A stretch of 63,164 nucleotides of DNA from Nitrospirota bacterium (GTDB lineage Bacteria; Nitrospirota; Thermodesulfovibrionia; Thermodesulfovibrionales; Dissulfurispiraceae), in contig JAMCVZ010000027.1 of assembly GCA_023476565.1 (NCBI GenBank), forward strand, positions 1 through 63,164, in the 5' to 3' direction. Numbering within the stretch: position 1 is the stretch's first letter; the number at the start of each line of letters is the position of its first letter. The notes beneath the pieces were generated by a model. That model was not told the DNA's origin and searched no databases. It saw nothing but the letters and a program-made list of their open reading frames with translations. Of this stretch, positions 61,793-63,164 are shown piece after piece. The position numbers and the translations under genes were made by a program.

Positions 61793-62023
61793 ATGCTCGT
61801 TTTAACACGCAAGGCTGATCAGACTATCAATATCGGCGATGATATACGGATAAAGATTCTGGAAATCGGCAACGGTTATGTTAAACTCGGCATCGAGGCG
61901 CCGAAGGAAATGCCGATATACAGGGAGGAGCTTTACGAGAAACTGAAACAACTGAATGTGGAAGCGGCACGCATAGATATTGACAAGCTCAGGAATTTTC
62001 TGGGCGTGAAAGACAAAGCGTAG
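61793..62023 (+). CDS. csrA: Carbon storage/flagellin translation regulator CsrA
   Basis: 76 residues: MLVLTRKADQTINIGDDIRI, GIEAPKEMPIYREELYEKL. An RNA-binding repressor that blocks flagellin mRNA until FliW sequesters it. It sits next to fliW, the classical partner arrangement. No flagellin gene is in the window. Confidence 0.97.
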   Translation: MLVLTRKADQTINIGDDIRIKILEIGNGYVKLGIEAPKEMPIYREELYEKLKQLNVEAARIDIDKLRNFLGVKDKA

Positions 62024-62069
62024 GTACTAATGATGAATATGGGCGATGCTTTAGCGGGGTGGAACTAAT

Positions 62070-62501
62070 ATGAAATTCAATACGACCAGGTTTGGAGAGA
62101 TCGATATAGATGAGGGGAAAATCATTACGTTTCCTCTGGGAATTCCCGGTTTTACTGAATTGAAGAGGTATGTTCTCCTTGATTATAAGGAGCCTATAAG
62201 ATGGTTGCATGCGGTAGATGATCCTGATGTGGCCTTTATAGTAACCGACCCCTTTACACTCTTCCCGGACTATAACCTCAAACTGGATGATGAGGAGGAG
62301 AATTTTCTGGGAATCAAAGATCCGGCATATGTCGTAGTGCTTGTAATCCTCACCGCGTCCGAAAGCAATTTGACTGCAAATCTAAAGGCGCCTATAGTTT
62401 TTAATGCCTCCAATTTAAAGGCCGCCCAGATATTGATAGATGATGAGCGCTATTCTTTCAAGGCGCCCCTTCCGGTAATGCCCAAAGAAAGCAGCAAATA
62501 G
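62070..62501 (+). CDS. fliW: Flagellar assembly factor FliW
   Basis: 143 residues: GEIDIDEGKIITFPLGIPGF, LLDYKEPIRWLHAVDDPDVA, VFNASNLKAAQILIDDERYS. Binds CsrA or flagellin in the partner-switch that matches flagellin synthesis to export. Confidence 0.96.
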   Translation: MKFNTTRFGEIDIDEGKIITFPLGIPGFTELKRYVLLDYKEPIRWLHAVDDPDVAFIVTDPFTLFPDYNLKLDDEEENFLGIKDPAYVVVLVILTASESNLTANLKAPIVFNASNLKAAQILIDDERYSFKAPLPVMPKESSK

Positions 62502-62535
62502 AGAGACCTTCACTTAAAGTCGCCTTTGTACAACT

Positions 62536-62564
62536 TTGAAAAAATAGTGCCGAAATGTTATTTT
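62536..62564 (+). promoter_or_regulatory. Candidate sigma70 promoter of greA
   Basis: TTGAAA (62536-62541), 17-bp spacer, TATTTT (62559-62564), 54 bp before the greA start. It suggests greA is not part of the flagellar transcription unit. Confidence 0.4.
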
Positions 62565-62617
62565 ATATTTTACAGTTTTAGTGGATCGCCGGTTAACGGG
62601 CAGCAGGAGGTAATATC

Positions 62618-63097
62618 TTGGCAATGAAACGCGTACCGCTGACACCTGATGGTTACCAGAAGCTTAAAGAAGAGCTTGAAAGGCTCTTGAAGTTCGACAG
62701 GCCCCGGAATATAAAGGACATAGCCGAGGCAAGGGCTCATGGGGACCTTTCTGAAAATGCTGAATACCATGCTGCAAAGGAGCGGCAGTCGTTCCTGGAA
62801 GGACGTATACAGGAGCTTCAGGCGAAACTGGCGCTTGCCGATGTGATAGACCCATCAAAAATCAATCAGTCAAAAATAGCCTTCGGGGCAACGGTTAAAG
62901 TTGTCGACCTCGGGGCTGATGAGGAATACGAGTTTATCCTTGTAGGTCCGGACGAGGCAAATGTAAAAACAGGGAAGATCTCCATAACTTCACCTGTAGG
63001 AAAGGCCCTGATCGGCAAGGAAGTCGGCGACATCGCAGTAGTGAAGGCGCCTGCGAGGACTATAGAATACGAGATACAAGAGATTGACTTTGTGTAG
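62618..63097 (+). CDS. greA: Transcription elongation factor GreA
   Basis: 159 residues. N-terminal coiled coil with KRVPLTPDGYQKLKEELERL, the tip region IAEARAHGDLSENAEYHAAK (acidic residues that stimulate RNA polymerase transcript cleavage), and a C-terminal FKBP-like domain (GKALIGKEVGDIAVVKAP). I use TTG 62618, seven bases after AGGAGG; ATG 62624 is possible. Confidence 0.97.
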   Translation: MAMKRVPLTPDGYQKLKEELERLLKFDRPRNIKDIAEARAHGDLSENAEYHAAKERQSFLEGRIQELQAKLALADVIDPSKINQSKIAFGATVKVVDLGADEEYEFILVGPDEANVKTGKISITSPVGKALIGKEVGDIAVVKAPARTIEYEIQEIDFV

Positions 63098-63164
63098 ATA
63101 CTTCAAGGCACAGATAACCGGCAATAGTTTCTTAAACAGTCACTTCAAATTATTAAGCATTACC

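Overview
The window is about 63 kb of chromosome from a flagellated Gram-negative bacterium. P-ring and L-ring genes (flgI, flgH) imply an outer membrane. FlhF/FlhG, an FlrABC-like sigma54 regulatory set, FliW/CsrA and CheZ fit a polar-flagellated lineage of the Nitrospirota or deltaproteobacterial type. That placement is inference from gene content; no taxonomic marker was compared.

Region 1 (about 1-8475) is a small integrated island. It sits in the 3' half of a tRNA-Gly(CCC) gene at 51-125, and a perfect 47-bp copy of that tRNA end recurs at 8429-8475. Inside are a tyrosine recombinase reading toward the tRNA, a small Xis-like HTH protein, a broken tRNA-Ser fragment, and a translationally coupled four-gene operon. 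The operon encodes a 5-methylcytosine DNA methyltransferase, a phosphoribosyltransferase-like (PRTase-CE type) protein, a P-loop ATPase and an unknown protein. A Vsr nick endonuclease gene follows. The operon looks like a defence system in which DNA methylation is physically linked to a PRTase/ATPase module; it is the best candidate here for an undescribed system.

Region 2 (about 8.6-16.7 kb) holds motility regulators: a sigma54-dependent response regulator, a degenerate receiver, an FlrA-like activator without receiver, an exported TPR protein, an FlrB-like PAS kinase, and an FlrC-like response regulator. The last is broken by a perfect 166-bp tandem duplication that shifts the frame. Good -24/-12 (sigma54) promoters precede the receiver gene, fliK, fliL and flgF, with a weaker one before flgB.

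Region 3 (about 16.7-63.1 kb) is a nearly complete co-directional flagellar and chemotaxis superoperon. Order: flgBC-fliEFGHIJ-ylxF/motE-fliK-flgDE-fliLMN-fliOP(fused)-fliQR-flhBAFG-fliA, then a HEAT-repeat protein, cheR, two receivers, cheA, a cheW-cheZ fusion, a PstS-like binding protein, a rhodanese, an MCP, cheB, a receiver, an HDOD protein, flgFGAHI, a flgJ-M23 fusion, flgMNKL, csrA, fliW and greA. Flagellin, fliD/fliS and motAB are not in the window.

The chromosomal part is studded with more than 20 imperfect long hairpins. Their arms are built from short repeated words of the types GTAATGAGT, CGTTATAGCG, AGTAACGAGT, AAATCCTAAATTC and AGCCGGTAGCC. They lie between genes but also run into coding sequence, where they encode signal-peptide cores (ylxF/motE, flgA, flgH, flgI), domain linkers (fliO-fliP, flgJ-M23), a stop codon (flhB) or ribosome-binding sites (fliF, fliM, flhA). 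One of them, between fliL and fliM, still contains the first 46 or so codons of an S23-type four-helix-bundle gene, the ORF found in 23S rRNA intervening sequences. This suggests the hairpins are remnants of IVS-like elements. None was seen inside the island.
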